Positions 33,238 through 51,980 of a stretch of DNA of 64,000 nucleotides are shown here, piece by piece. The stretch's first letter is position 1. Each line of letters begins with the position of its first letter. Under the pieces are notes generated by a model. The model made no database searches. It was not told the DNA's origin and saw only the letters and a program-made list of their open reading frames with translations. Position numbers and translations under genes: made by a program. This DNA is from Amphiduros pacificus (taxonomy: Eukaryota; Annelida; Polychaeta; Phyllodocida; Hesionidae): assembly GCA_949316495.1 (NCBI GenBank), contig OX439004.1:30720904-30784903 (forward strand), given 5' to 3'.

Positions 33238-33512
33238 AATATCTGATCCTCTCCAGCTTAACTGCATTAATTGTTGACTATTGGTAACGATAGAAAACAT
33301 ATCAAGCACAAATTAGGTCAGGGATGTGAGAGCAGAGGAATGGGTGCTGGTTGGTCTGATGGGTACAAGTTGTCTGGGGTGTGATCTCGCACAAGGTATG
33401 AGCTGACCTGAAAGAGATCAGTTTTCGCCAATGAAATATAATGAGACTGTCAGCGGCCACAATGATTCTCTCCAGCTTAGCCATAATCAGTTGTTATTGG
33501 TAGTTGTTGGGA
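33238..33512. repeat. Dispersed repeat related to 25018-25440
   Basis: Contains two CTCTCCAGCTTA modules (33248 and 33472) followed by TTGTTR-TATTGGTARYGATAG-like sequence, and a CAGTTTTCGCCAATGAA block resembling CAGTTTCCGCTGATGAA at 25.35 kb. Probably further copies of the same repeat. The flanks (33050-33240, 33512-33850) hold nothing recognisable. Confidence 0.5.
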
Positions 33513-33856
33513 ACGAGTATCTCACTGATTCTTAATATCACTGATTCGTAGTGTCATGTTTGAATTGTTATTAGATTGATTACTTCATGCCTTGGTCATA
33601 ATTGGTCATAAGGTTCCCTAGGGTCAAAGGTTTCTGGACAATCCACACCCTTCACACAACCTTACTGTGACAAACCACACCCAACACAGACCGTACCCAA
33701 ACTGACCTGCAATTATCACTATTTATCATCTGCTACCATGTATTTACATTTAAAAATGCTAAAACATTGTAAAATCATCTTTTATTTGTGAGTAATCAAA
33801 ACTTTGGTCGCCATTTCTTGCTTTCTGAAATCTCATGAGTTGGAACGTTAACTTCA

Positions 33857-33866
33857 AAATGGCGGG
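33857..33866 (+). promoter_or_regulatory. Candidate FBXL6 promoter motif (YY1-like)
   Basis: AAAATGGCGG, a strong match to the YY1 core AANATGGCGG typical of metazoan housekeeping promoters and early transcribed sequence, about 170 bp before the FBXL6 start codon. A CpG-containing short stretch surrounds it. The start site itself cannot be read from sequence. Confidence 0.4.
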
Positions 33867-34035
33867 AAGTAATGCTGAGTGGGATCCATCTTGGCTAAAA
33901 TGAACAAGATGAAAAGTTTTGTTTTATGTTTCGTACACTTTTAGTAAGTTTTCTCAAGGTTTTGTCTTCTTGGCTTTGATTATAGTTCACTTTTGTTTCA
34001 CCTTTATTATGCTATTTCCTCCTGCAACTTTTAAA

Positions 34036-37000
34036 ATGGCAGAGCAACATATTGAGGTGGAAACAGCATTTGATGACAGAATTTTAATGAGAAAAATATT
34101 GTTTGTAAAGCAGTTTCTGGATGGCTCTTGTGCATGGACTAAGGGTATGCAGGAGGACAGTAAACTACATAAGCTCTGTGTGAGCTCAAGCATGGCAAAT
34201 TTAAACTCACATTCCATATTAAATTCAATAAAAACCATTTTATTTTACCATTAAGTACATGTTTTTGCTCACAAATGAATGATGACTCATCATGTCATTT
34301 TTACCTTACATACAGGGGTCAGCACTGCAGGAAAATGTTTCCTTTTATCTTATCTATCTAAGATTCAATAGTTTGCTGATGCAACAGGAAAACTAGCCTA
34401 AGCTATAATAATAATGTTCAACAAACTCCCCCCACCAGATTTCACCACAATATTGCCAGTTACTGATTGGTTGGTTGCAAACGGTCATATTGATAGCTTT
34501 CTGATCATTGGTTGTTCAGCCAATATGGTTACCATATGATGACTCATCCTATTGTATTGCACAATGCAATTTTGTTTAATCAGCATTTAGACTAGCCATT
34601 TTTTGGCATATATTTTTGATAACACTTCCGTCTTTTTTATTTCAGAGTTGTATCCTTTGCAGTGCATAAATATGCCAAAATATGAAAAAGGACTGTTAGG
34701 TGTCCGAAAGGACCCTCGCAACCAGATGCTGTTTTCATTTACTGGAGGTGAAAAGTACCCATCTGATGATTCAGAAGATTCTGACTACAACCCTTCAGAC
34801 TTCGAGGAAGACGAGCCAGATATCCAGTACGTTATGAATTTATCACCAGTTGATTCTTGCCACTTAGTTAATTGGTTGCTATGAAGATGAACGTTTCCTG
34901 TTCTGCACTTCTAATATTTGTCTTTTTTAATGGCAGAAAAATATCATGATTACAGGAATAAATATATTTGTAAATTCAACAGTCCATTTTAAAGTAATAT
35001 ATTCAAGAGTTTTTATCTCGCTATAGAAACACAATTTCGATATATGTCCATTTGATAATTTTCTTATAAATGTGCAATTATTTAATGGAATTGGTTCAAT
35101 TGGTGATTGTTTAATCAGGTCACCTGAATATAAAACCAAAATTTTAACCAACAAGATAACCAGGTGGACAAACACTGCCTATGTTGGCCAAATTATCACC
35201 AGAGGGCTCTCCCTTGATTGTTAACATAGAGGGCACATCCCAAAGTATGAATTGTCAGTATTGCAACACCACCACATTTTTTCAGTTTCATAAAATGAAA
35301 GACAAAAAAGAGTATTAATCTGTGTACAAAAATAAATTTAAAAAAGAGAGGATGCAAATGTTCATGTGCATTACATTTAAATTGTAGACAAAACAACAAA
35401 AAACCAAGAAAATCGAGAAAGAAGGCATTCATTTCTTCATCAGAAGACTCATCAGAGAGTGAGGAACCACACAATATTTCAAGACCAAACAAAAAGTCTA
35501 CGAAAATCAAAAAGTCAAAAACAGACAAACGAGAAACTCTGCAGAGAAAATCAAAGTCCAGTTTGAACCTCAAAACTAAAAGAAAAGTTTCAACCCCCAA
35601 GACAGATGGCCTTGTTGGTGGCGTTACTTCAAGTTCCGGGGGATGGAAGGTTGATTCAGACCTAAATGCTTCACCAGGCATCAAACGACCAAAAAAGTCT
35701 CATCATCAAATATTCACAGAAAATTGCCCAGAGGGTATTTGGAGTACCCATGTACCACCAGAGTTGCTGCTTCGGATATTCAAGTATGTTGTGGACTATG
35801 AAGGAGCATTGCCATTCTTATGCAGGTGAGGAAATATGAATTTTGGTACCTAATTTACACTCTTTCCTTGCTAGTTCTAAATATTTCTCACAACTCAGTG
35901 GATACTGGACGAGCCAACTCAAACTTTTGTTCTCCCAGACATTTTCTCAGACATTTCAAAATTAAATGATACAGTTTTATAAGGCTATTCAAGGGCATTT
36001 TCACATGTAAATGTATAACAATCATTCATTGTATATTGCTATAAAGATATGCAATTTCCTAGCAAAATGGTGAGTAATTATGTAGTACTTGAGGAACACA
36101 GGAAATAATGTAAAAAAATTATGTTGAAAAATATTGTAGTGACAGTGCAGGTATGTGATAACATGTGATATTGCAAAAAATGTTTCAGAACTGCAATTGT
36201 CGATAAGATTATTGGAAGGTTTTGTTAAAGGTGGATTTGAAATAGACAATATCTGTTGGGGGGAGGGGGAGAATGAACAGAACAAATCAAAGAACAAATC
36301 AAAGGGGGTGGAGTATCTTCTCATTAAGGATATGTTGTGTTCATTTGACTAAAATCCAACAAATTCTGATGATAGTTGACTGTTTTCAGGGCAGGTCGTG
36401 TCTGTTCCCTGTGGTATGATACTTCACGGAGCCCCATCTTGTGGCAACGTGTCGACCTGTCATATGGCTGGGTGAAGAGCAAGGAAGAAACATTGCTGTG
36501 GTTGTGTCACAATCGACTGTCACGACTAAAACATATCAACCTTTCATCTTGGAAACAACTGAAGACACCTGCCGTAGAGGTAAGTGTGAAGGGACGGAGA
36601 TGCAGTATCATGCTAATTTGACCTTTTGACCTTTGACCTTTGACCTTGCTGCAATGCCTTTCTCTCTGCAAAAAAAATGTCAAGGCGTTTTTTTACCAAC
36701 TGATAGGTGTAATAATTTGTATTTGTTATGTAATATAATCTTAAAAGATAGTTCTAAAACGTCATGATTTGACCTTTGACAATGTTGCAATGACCTCCAC
36801 TTCCTACTTTTTCATGACATAATAATCTTCATCACTGATTAGCTATGTGATTAGCTATGGTCTGGCTTTCTTTTGTCCTCAGCTGTGAAATATTAACCTA
36901 TGAATCTGACATGCATTTTTCTTGCATCACTATAAATGTACTGTACAATGTAATTGAATTGCAGGTACTTGCACAGAGCTGCCCCCTGTTGGAAAGCATA

Positions 37001-40000
37001 AATTTATCTTACTGCAGCAAGGTGTCAGCACCAGCCATCGAGGCTCTCATGACCCACTGTCCACACCTGGCCTCTGTTGACCTCTCATTTATAAATGTAG
37101 GTTTTAATAATTTTTAACAACCTAGCAATACTAGCAAAATATGTTGTCTTAGAGAATATTCCTGTCTTATTATGTTTTCATCTATGCATTGCTGTTGATG
37201 ACAGAGGTAATATTTACCGGTAGCAAAAAAAAAATTAATAAATAAATAAGATATTTGGGGACCACCTTTTGGACAATTATGAAAAAAAGGACAATCCCTC
37301 CAAACTCCATTCATTCTCGGCAGCCATTATGTTACTTGGGCAGTGAAGACTTTGCCAGGACGATTACTTGCCTAGGACCCAGGGTGTCAAAATTTTAATT
37401 TGTGACTAATACTTTGCGAGACAGTCTTTTATATTTTTGGCACACATTGTTATATTATTTTTATTACATTTTTTTAAAGATATACAATTGTTACAAAAAA
37501 AGTTTTTTGTCCTTGATTTAAACAAATAATATGCAAAGGGGGTTTGCTGTTATAGAAAAATGCAAATTTGGCTTGCTATTTATGGATAACTTATATATTT
37601 TACTTGTTTTTTTTTCTTCAGACAGAGGCTCTTTTATCGAAACATCTAATAGCCCTGATAAAAAAACAGGGACCTACCTTGCAAATGTTGAATTTTTCTG
37701 GGAACACTATGCGGGGATTCAACAGTGTTTTAAATGCCATAGCTGTAAGTACAATTCTTATTGTTTTCAAGGATATTTAAAGGTAAATGCTTCAAGCCCC
37801 CAAAAGTCATTGTATTTCATAATTAATCACAATAAATTAAACATTCAGCAAATATTATATTCATTTCTCAAATTGTGACAGAACAAAATGTTTTAACAAT
37901 ACCTAATACTTTAAGCTAACTATGAGGCTAAAATTTAACCTCACACATATTTTTCTTTTAATCTCAGGAGAGTATATTGCCAGATCAGTTGGAGAACTGC
38001 AATTACTTTTCACATTAAAATGAATAGATCATGAATGTAATCTAGCAAACAAAATATTTGAAAACCCACAGATCCTACCAGAAGGCAAATTTACCCTGAA
38101 TGCCAAATTTTACTTATGTTGAAAAGAAAAAGTAGAAAGTATGTAATTTAATTGATATTATATACTCAAAGAGGCATGGTCTAAAGGTTACAGTCAGACT
38201 GGGGAACAGATGATAGGGGACGGGCAAAACTCCCAGTCACCAGACTTGCTTGCTGTTTCCCTCCATTGTACTTATGCACACTTATTACATATATAAACTG
38301 GCTCATTGTTTAAATAATTGCTGGAGATGCCCAATGGCTTTTAAAACATTATTTTATTAGTCAGCAGCAAATATGCAACACTTCTGACCTTCATGGACAG
38401 TCAAAGTATTTATGGCATGATATAAATCTTTCAATTTAATATAAATGTTTGCATTTGTATGATTTGATTTGTTGATGTTGATGTTAATTTGTTGACAGAC
38501 ACACTGTGTGAATTTGAAACATTTGGACATCTGCAATGCCACCTTTTCCTCAGATTTCTTGACCTTCGACATAGAGAAGCTTCAAGAAGGTTGTGCATTG
38601 TTACGTGTTCTCAGATTGACAAATTCCAAGTTCCGGGCCCCTGCAGTCTCTGAAAGGGTGCAGGTACATATTCTTTTCTCACATTTATAGTAATAATAAT
38701 TAACACAGGCTGTTTTTTTATATTAATCCAGGAATTGTTTTTGGCACCAAGAAATTTAAAATAATATAATTATGAATATTGTTATAAATTGTACAGACAT
38801 ATAAGGAGCATCAATGTGGTTAGATTTTGCATGTGACATAGAATTGTCTGGTCATATATTTTCTGCATATAAACATGCAGGCAGATTCTAGGGGATTCCC
38901 TGAGCTGGAGGAGCTTAGTGTTGCCATCAGTCCCGAGGGAATCAACACAGGGATTGCAATGGATGACACATTCCTTCACAGGTACGCCAGATAAATTTTG
39001 ATGATATTGTTTTGTTTTGTTTTGTTTTTTTTTTTGTTTTTTTTTTTTAATCTCTGAAATTTTATTTTCCAAGAAGTTACCGGTAATAGTTTTGTTCAAT
39101 AACTTTGTTGTACCAGAGGTTTCATAATGCATATCAAAAACAGTACCTATTGCTGAAACTATTTAAAATAATGAAAACATTCCATATTTTGCAAGGTTGC
39201 TGAAGGCTTCATGTAAGCTTCGTCTATTAGACATCCGAGGCAGCACTCACATCACGACTCAGGGCCTGCAGTGCCTCCCCATCACCGACCTGCAACATCT
39301 CTTCATATCCCAGAGTTCCATAGCAAAGTATGATGGGATAGAAGCCATCATGCACAAAGTATGTGAAAGTCACAATACAATCATAATCTTTTCCATTTTT
39401 GGGGGAGTTGTATGCATTCAGCGTGTGTGTTTTTGTACTGTTCTCATAACCACTTTACACTGACACAGACTTCTGCAAATCCCCTATATATTTTAGGAAT
39501 ATCTTTTGCCTTCTAAAAATTTGCATAGGAAAGCACTTGCCATATCTATTGTTCATATGTAGTGTTACAGACTATTGGTGTGATCAGAAAAACTATGGCT
39601 ATTGAAATTTTGTAAAAAAAAAATAGGTGCCTGACGCGTTTCGTCACACAGGGAGACTCTTCAGAGGCTAGACAAGAAAATTTTGATTGTATACCTGAAG
39701 AAGGTATCATATTGAAAAGGACGGTGTTTGGAAGTCAAGTCATTCAAATGTTTTATATGTGAAGTCACTCAAATGAAAGATGATTAATCTTCCTATATAT
39801 GTTTGAATAAAAAAAATGTTTTTCTCCAGAAGATCAACAAAATGGTACATAGCTGGATTTCACAACCTGTAAAAATAATGGAAAATCTTTTTTTTTAATA
39901 ATAAGGAGAGGATTTCATTTAGAGGAATCTTAAGATACACTGATATTACGGTCAATTAACTGAATGAGATCTGTTTGTATCTGACAGTGGCAGCACAGTC

Positions 40001-40595
40001 TGGTGGAGCTGGATCTATCGTGGAATGTCTACCCTGGAATGTCCCTGGACCTAGCCATGAGGAAGCTCTCTGATGATCCTTCCAAGTCCAAACTGTACTC
40101 CCTCAACCTCAGCGGCACTTGCATATCATGTGGCAGACTCAAGTAAGCAGTTGTCTCCTTTTTGCTGGATTTACCGGTATATTTATCCAGTAGTTACACA
40201 TTTCCGTTTGAAGACTGTCAACAGAATTTTCATTTGTTTATTTTTTTTCCATCATTGCATACATTGATATTCTGAAAGAAAGAAAAGTACACAGTGCTGA
40301 GTGTGGCATTAAAAAGAATCTTGTGTGACAATTTTACTGTAAAGGTATAACTTCAGTGCTCAAAAAGAGGATATTTATCATTAAGAAATTTTGCACTTCT
40401 ATTCTAATGCATGATTTGTCTTTCTTATGTTGCAGATCATTATTAGAAGGCTGTCCAAACCTGGAAATCCTTAATCTTGCCTCCTGTAGAGGCCTTCCCA
40501 GGGGAATGAAAAGAGAGTTCTTGAAAAAATGTCTGGAGGATCTTCGCAGAGATATTGATAAGATTATAGAAGAAGAGGCCCAAGGACAGGGATGA
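34036..40595 (+). CDS. FBXL6: F-box/leucine-rich-repeat protein, FBXL6 type
   Basis: Substrate-recognition subunit of an SCF (SKP1-CUL1-F-box) ubiquitin ligase. Eleven coding exons: 34036-34144, 34646-34826, 35388-35825, 36390-36579, 36965-37096, 37622-37744, 38499-38663, 38881-38981, 39196-39358, 39988-40142 and 40436-40595. Borders are AG/GT, phases agree, and the total of 1917 nt gives 638 residues. The N-terminal ~200 residues are acidic/serine-rich then lysine-rich and look disordered. The F-box is near 217-262 (VPPELLLRIFKYV to CSLWYDTSRSPILWQRVDLS). About ten leucine-rich repeats follow (LESINLSYCSKVSAPAIEAL, LRLLDIRGSTHITTQGLQ). The ending (GCPNLEILNLASCRGLPRGMKR) matches the vertebrate FBXL6 tail as I remember it. 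Start: first ATG of the exon that joins in phase; a more upstream start in 33919-34036 is open but hydrophobic and unlike the family. AATAAA signals lie at 40861 and 41041. Confidence 0.92.
36619..36647 (-). promoter_or_regulatory. Run of nuclear-receptor direct repeats (DR1)
   Basis: Four TGACC half-sites in 29 bp. On the minus strand these read AGGTCA separated mostly by one A, i.e. overlapping DR1 elements recognised by HNF4/RXR/COUP-TF-type receptors. They lie 40 bp into FBXL6 intron 4. A further TTTGACCTTTGACA is at about 36773. Could be a chance simple repeat. Confidence 0.35.
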
Positions 40596-40860
40596 ACTTT
40601 GTGATACAAGTTGTTATTATCATATTTAAATGTTTATCTTTTTAAATATTATACAACTTATGAACTATTGCATTCTTTTCTACAAAAACAGTGACAGTAA
40701 CATTCAGGCTTGTGGAAATCTCTACATCCCAAGAATCCTGAAGATTTTACAGAGCATTGATCTATCAGCTGGGAACTGGTGATTACCATGGAAGAAAATA
40801 AGTGATATTTAAGAAATGCTTGTCCTGAAAGGAAATTTTTGGTGTGTTGTGGTGGCCATG

Positions 40861-40866
40861 AATAAA
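40861..40866 (+). terminator. Candidate FBXL6 polyadenylation signal
   Basis: AATAAA 266 bp after the FBXL6 stop codon; a second AATAAA at 41041-41046. Either could be used. Confidence 0.4.
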
Positions 40867-41489
40867 ATGATCAGAGTCTAAACATTTCAGAAAGCATGGA
40901 TGATAAAAACATGTGAAATAAATTACTACACAGAAGACATGTGCAAAATTATATTCCGATCTAAATGATAACAAGAGAGTTTTCAAGGTTTGGTTTGTTT
41001 CAGACTTATACTGGTTTGTTTATACTGAGAAAGGTTATTGAATAAAGTTGAATAGTAATGCTTAAATTAAAATTTGTGATATTTCTTTTAAAATGTGAAG
41101 AAAATACTAATTTTTACATGAATAAATGTGGCATGTAAGATAATTTTATACAAAATTGTCTCAATCTTGAAAAGATCTTTGATAAAACACATCACAGTAT
41201 ATTATGATATCACTTTTCATTATCGTAGACTCGTGCAGAGATGCATCATGAGCAATGCATGAAAGTAAACAAAACTAGATCCTCATGTATACACGGGTAA
41301 AGATTATCCATTTTGTGTAAATTAAATTTAGATCATTTTTTTCTGATATTCCTGTACTTCTAACTTCCAGTCCCTCTAAAAAAATCACTCTATTTTCCTT
41401 TGTGTGTTTGTTTGTTCCCACCGGGGACATGATTCTTTGATATTTTGGCTTACTGCCAATGGTGACTAAGTAGGGTAATCAAATCCTAA

Positions 41490-41957
41490 TCACTTACACA
41501 GCACTCTATAGTCTATTGTTGCTTTTGACCTACATTTGAACCAGTGAATACAACTGACCTTGGACTTGCTGCTGGTACTGAGTGTTGTATATTTGAAGTA
41601 AAGGCATTTAAGCAGCAGCTCACACAGTGTGTCCCCCTTCATGGAAACTTATTGTACAATGAAGCCACCAACAATCTGGGGAGAAATGACAATGTGTGTG
41701 GTGTTATACAAGGCACACAGTAGATTATGTTGTTATCTGTATTCAGGCCAATGGCATGGGGATGGGGCAGGGGGCTTGATATTAAGTGCAATTAACAGAC
41801 TGCAGCACAGAGGAAAAGACCAATGTCATTAGGTCAGATATCAACCAGTACAATGTATTTAGTGTAAAAGAATCTGGTTTTAACCATGTACATCTATTAT
41901 CGTTGACACCACAGACTATTACAGTGCCGATTTTGACATTTGTCACAAGGTATCTAG
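41490..41957 (-). repeat. Dispersed repeat, inverted partner of 18597-19075
   Basis: Read on the minus strand it aligns along its length with 18597-19075, including CTAGATACCTTGTGACAAAT and CTGGTTCAAATGTAGGTCA. It lies about 0.9 kb downstream of FBXL6. Short ORFs inside it are not conserved between copies. Family unidentified. Confidence 0.75.
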
Positions 41958-42008
41958 TTATTCATGTGATTATTCACATTTTGTATCTGTAGTCCACTGC
42001 TAGCTTGT

Positions 42009-42128
42009 CATGACTCAGTGGCTCTATACCATAACTGTCATGGCTCAGAGGTTCTATGCCATAACTGTCATGGCTCAGTGGCTCTATGCCATAACTGCCA
42101 TGGCTCAGTGGCTCTATGCCATAACTGC
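42009..42128. repeat. 30-bp tandem repeat, four copies
   Basis: Four copies of CATGRCTCAGWGGYTCTATR plus CCATAACTGY at a strict 30-bp period, with few differences. It encodes no conserved product. Lies in the FBXL6-glutamine synthetase convergent spacer (40.6-44.6 kb), which otherwise shows no gene. Confidence 0.85.
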
Positions 42129-42758
42129 TGCAGTCTTCAGTCTTCAGTCACAGTATTGCCACAGTGGATGTTCTTTATTTTTGTCAACCTGAGGATCCAG
42201 TTTTTTTTTTACATGAGTGCTTCCTTTGTTCCAAGTCCACTTACACCTACACTATTCACCAATCTGCTGTAAATGAACTTTCAAAAAATATGGAGCATGT
42301 GGGGGAGAGTAATGCTTTGCTGAAAAAGGTAAAGAAAAAAAAATACAAACCTTATTTTCCAATCACTCAGATCAACAACAACAAAATTCATATCTACATG
42401 TAGTGTTAAACATTGATTATATTTCAGTACATAAATCATATTTGGGGTACATGTAAAGATTAATACTGTCAAACAATTAATGGGAGACGATGAGCAATTG
42501 GATCCCAAATAATACTTTTCTTCATCCAAACTACAACCATTGGCAGCAACTTTACATAGGGGCACTTTTGTGTGTACATTTACTTATGCCAAAGTTTTCT
42601 TCTCTGAATTTAGCTGCACACATTTTTCAAACAGGATCATGTGAAATTTTGTTAATCCATAAGCACTGTATTCAGTTAAAATATTGTATTTATGACATTG
42701 ATTTAATAAAGATTACACAGGTCAATAAATAATAAATATTATTATACGAGTATTTTAC

Positions 42759-42783
42759 GGGGGGGGGGGGGGGGGGTGGGGGG
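42759..42783 (+). repeat. Poly(G) run
   Basis: Eighteen G, one T, then six G. A second run of 19 G is at 43361-43379 and a third of 12 G at 49121-49132 directly after a poly(T) stretch. All could form G-quadruplexes. The first two lie downstream of both convergent genes. Confidence 0.85.
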
Positions 42784-43360
42784 AGTACATATTACAATTG
42801 CAGGACTTTTTGCCTTCTGAAAGATTGGTGGAAATTTTAAATGCATAGGATATTTTTTCAAAATTCCAAACTTTTAGTGCATTTCTGAAAATTCCCAGTT
42901 TGATAAAAAGCCTAAAAAGGATTTTGCTAAATTAATTGCAATTAAATGAATGATGACAATAATAGAAATGCTAAACAATAAATGCATCTATAAATATGTT
43001 GTAAATTTACAGGGTTTTTTATGGTTGCTAATTTTGCTTTAATTTCCTGTCCCTTGAACCTAATGCACAGAGATCGGTGACCTCCCTAAAGACGATACAT
43101 GATGAAATCTATCATTTTAATTGATTTAAAAGTTATTATTCCGGGTCGGGTGTTCTTTCTCATAGATTTCATTAATTTACAAGTTTAAAAAAAAAATCAA
43201 AGATCTTTCACAGGAAGGGCATCATTCAAGCAATGGTAAATTTTTAAGCCTCCGACAATCTTCTCTAAATGGTATTGCCACCATCTTGGCTTCTATCCAC
43301 CCATCCTTCAATATTCATGCAATGGTGTAAAAGCTACATTCACATTTCACATCTTTGCAT

Positions 43361-43379
43361 GGGGGGGGGGGGGGGGGGG
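43361..43379 (+). repeat. Poly(G) run
   Basis: Nineteen consecutive G in the spacer downstream of the glutamine synthetase gene (template side of that gene). Length may be affected by sequencing error in homopolymers. Confidence 0.8.
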
Positions 43380-43629
43380 ATATAGAATTTCTGGCTATGG
43401 GCAGCAGGTGAGTCGGTCTTGTGGTCAGTGGCAATTGTGGAGAATATCAATGGAGACATCTGACCATTCTCCAGGTCTTCGAAGTTCAACAATTGACCAA
43501 AATTAAATCATTCTACCAGGGACCCTTTTCCCCCCTGGAAATTCAATAGAAACAGAACTAAAACTTTGGTTCCTTTCAGATAAATGAACACAAACATAAT
43601 GAACACCATTTCAGATTAACATTTGTTTT

Positions 43630-43635
43630 TTTATT
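43630..43635 (-). terminator. Candidate glutamine synthetase polyadenylation signal
   Basis: AATAAA on the minus strand about 1.0 kb after the stop codon, the clearest signal noticed downstream. It would imply a long 3' UTR, which is common for glutamine synthetase mRNAs. Low certainty. Confidence 0.25.
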
Positions 43636-44628
43636 AATGCACCAAGTGAATACACATTTTACCCACCACAATATTAATCTTCTAATTGAAAGAGATTTTC
43701 AATCAGCAGTCTATTTGTGTGATACTGAACTTAGATTGACAAGGACTGAAATTTGCCTTGATTTGCACCAACTATTCAAAAGCCGAGAATTGGTTAAAAT
43801 AGTTACAATATTTATTAAAAATAATGACCAATGTCCTGTAAATATAAGCCTTCTAAAAAAATTGAATACTCTATTTTGACTTACTCGATTTGAGGCAATA
43901 ATATTGTGTGATTAAAAAGGTTTAAAAAAAAAAAAGTTGGGTGTAAACAAAGTCTTGCTATTATAGTTAATATTTTAAACATAAAAGATCTTCACATGTG
44001 GTGTAAAATCTTTATATAAATAAATATGTTTGAATGCAGCCAAATTTTTACATGATTTTCATAACTCAACATATTTAATGCTGAACAAATAAAAATGGGG
44101 CATGATAAAAATTAATAAACAGTTCTAAAAACATACTAATGACATATCACAAAAGCTCCTCTAAGCATTTCTTGTAACTTGTCATGCGATGTACGTTTGC
44201 AAAGTGATGGGTTAATACACAGCAGATCGACGAGCAGTTTGTAAAATAAAGAATAAATAAGTGACGTACATATCTCATAAAATGGCCAGCAGAACATAAT
44301 ACAATAACTGGTTGGTAGCCCTTTAAAAATGTTTCACATTTCTTTTAAATTTGTTTTTGTATATATAAAACATCCACCAAATCTAGGTCTTTCAAAATCT
44401 TATAGCTCACATTTTTACCCTCTTGTGTTACCATAGTTACAGACTACACATATTTATACAAATGTAGACTACAGGTAAGGAACTGTCAAAGACCTGGTTG
44501 GGAGGCACACGGTTGGCTGAGATTAGAATGAGTTCTGTACAAATGCCATGGTAACATTTGTTATTGGCAACATCTGTTACCATGACAAGTTCAGTCATTG
44601 ATTTCAGTTAAATTTTCTACACATTTCA

Positions 44629-51980
<7,352 letters not shown>

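Noticed and set aside
35196-35684. 162-codon minus-strand ORF
   Set aside because: Antisense of the lysine/serine-rich FBXL6 exon 3; composition follows from the sense strand.
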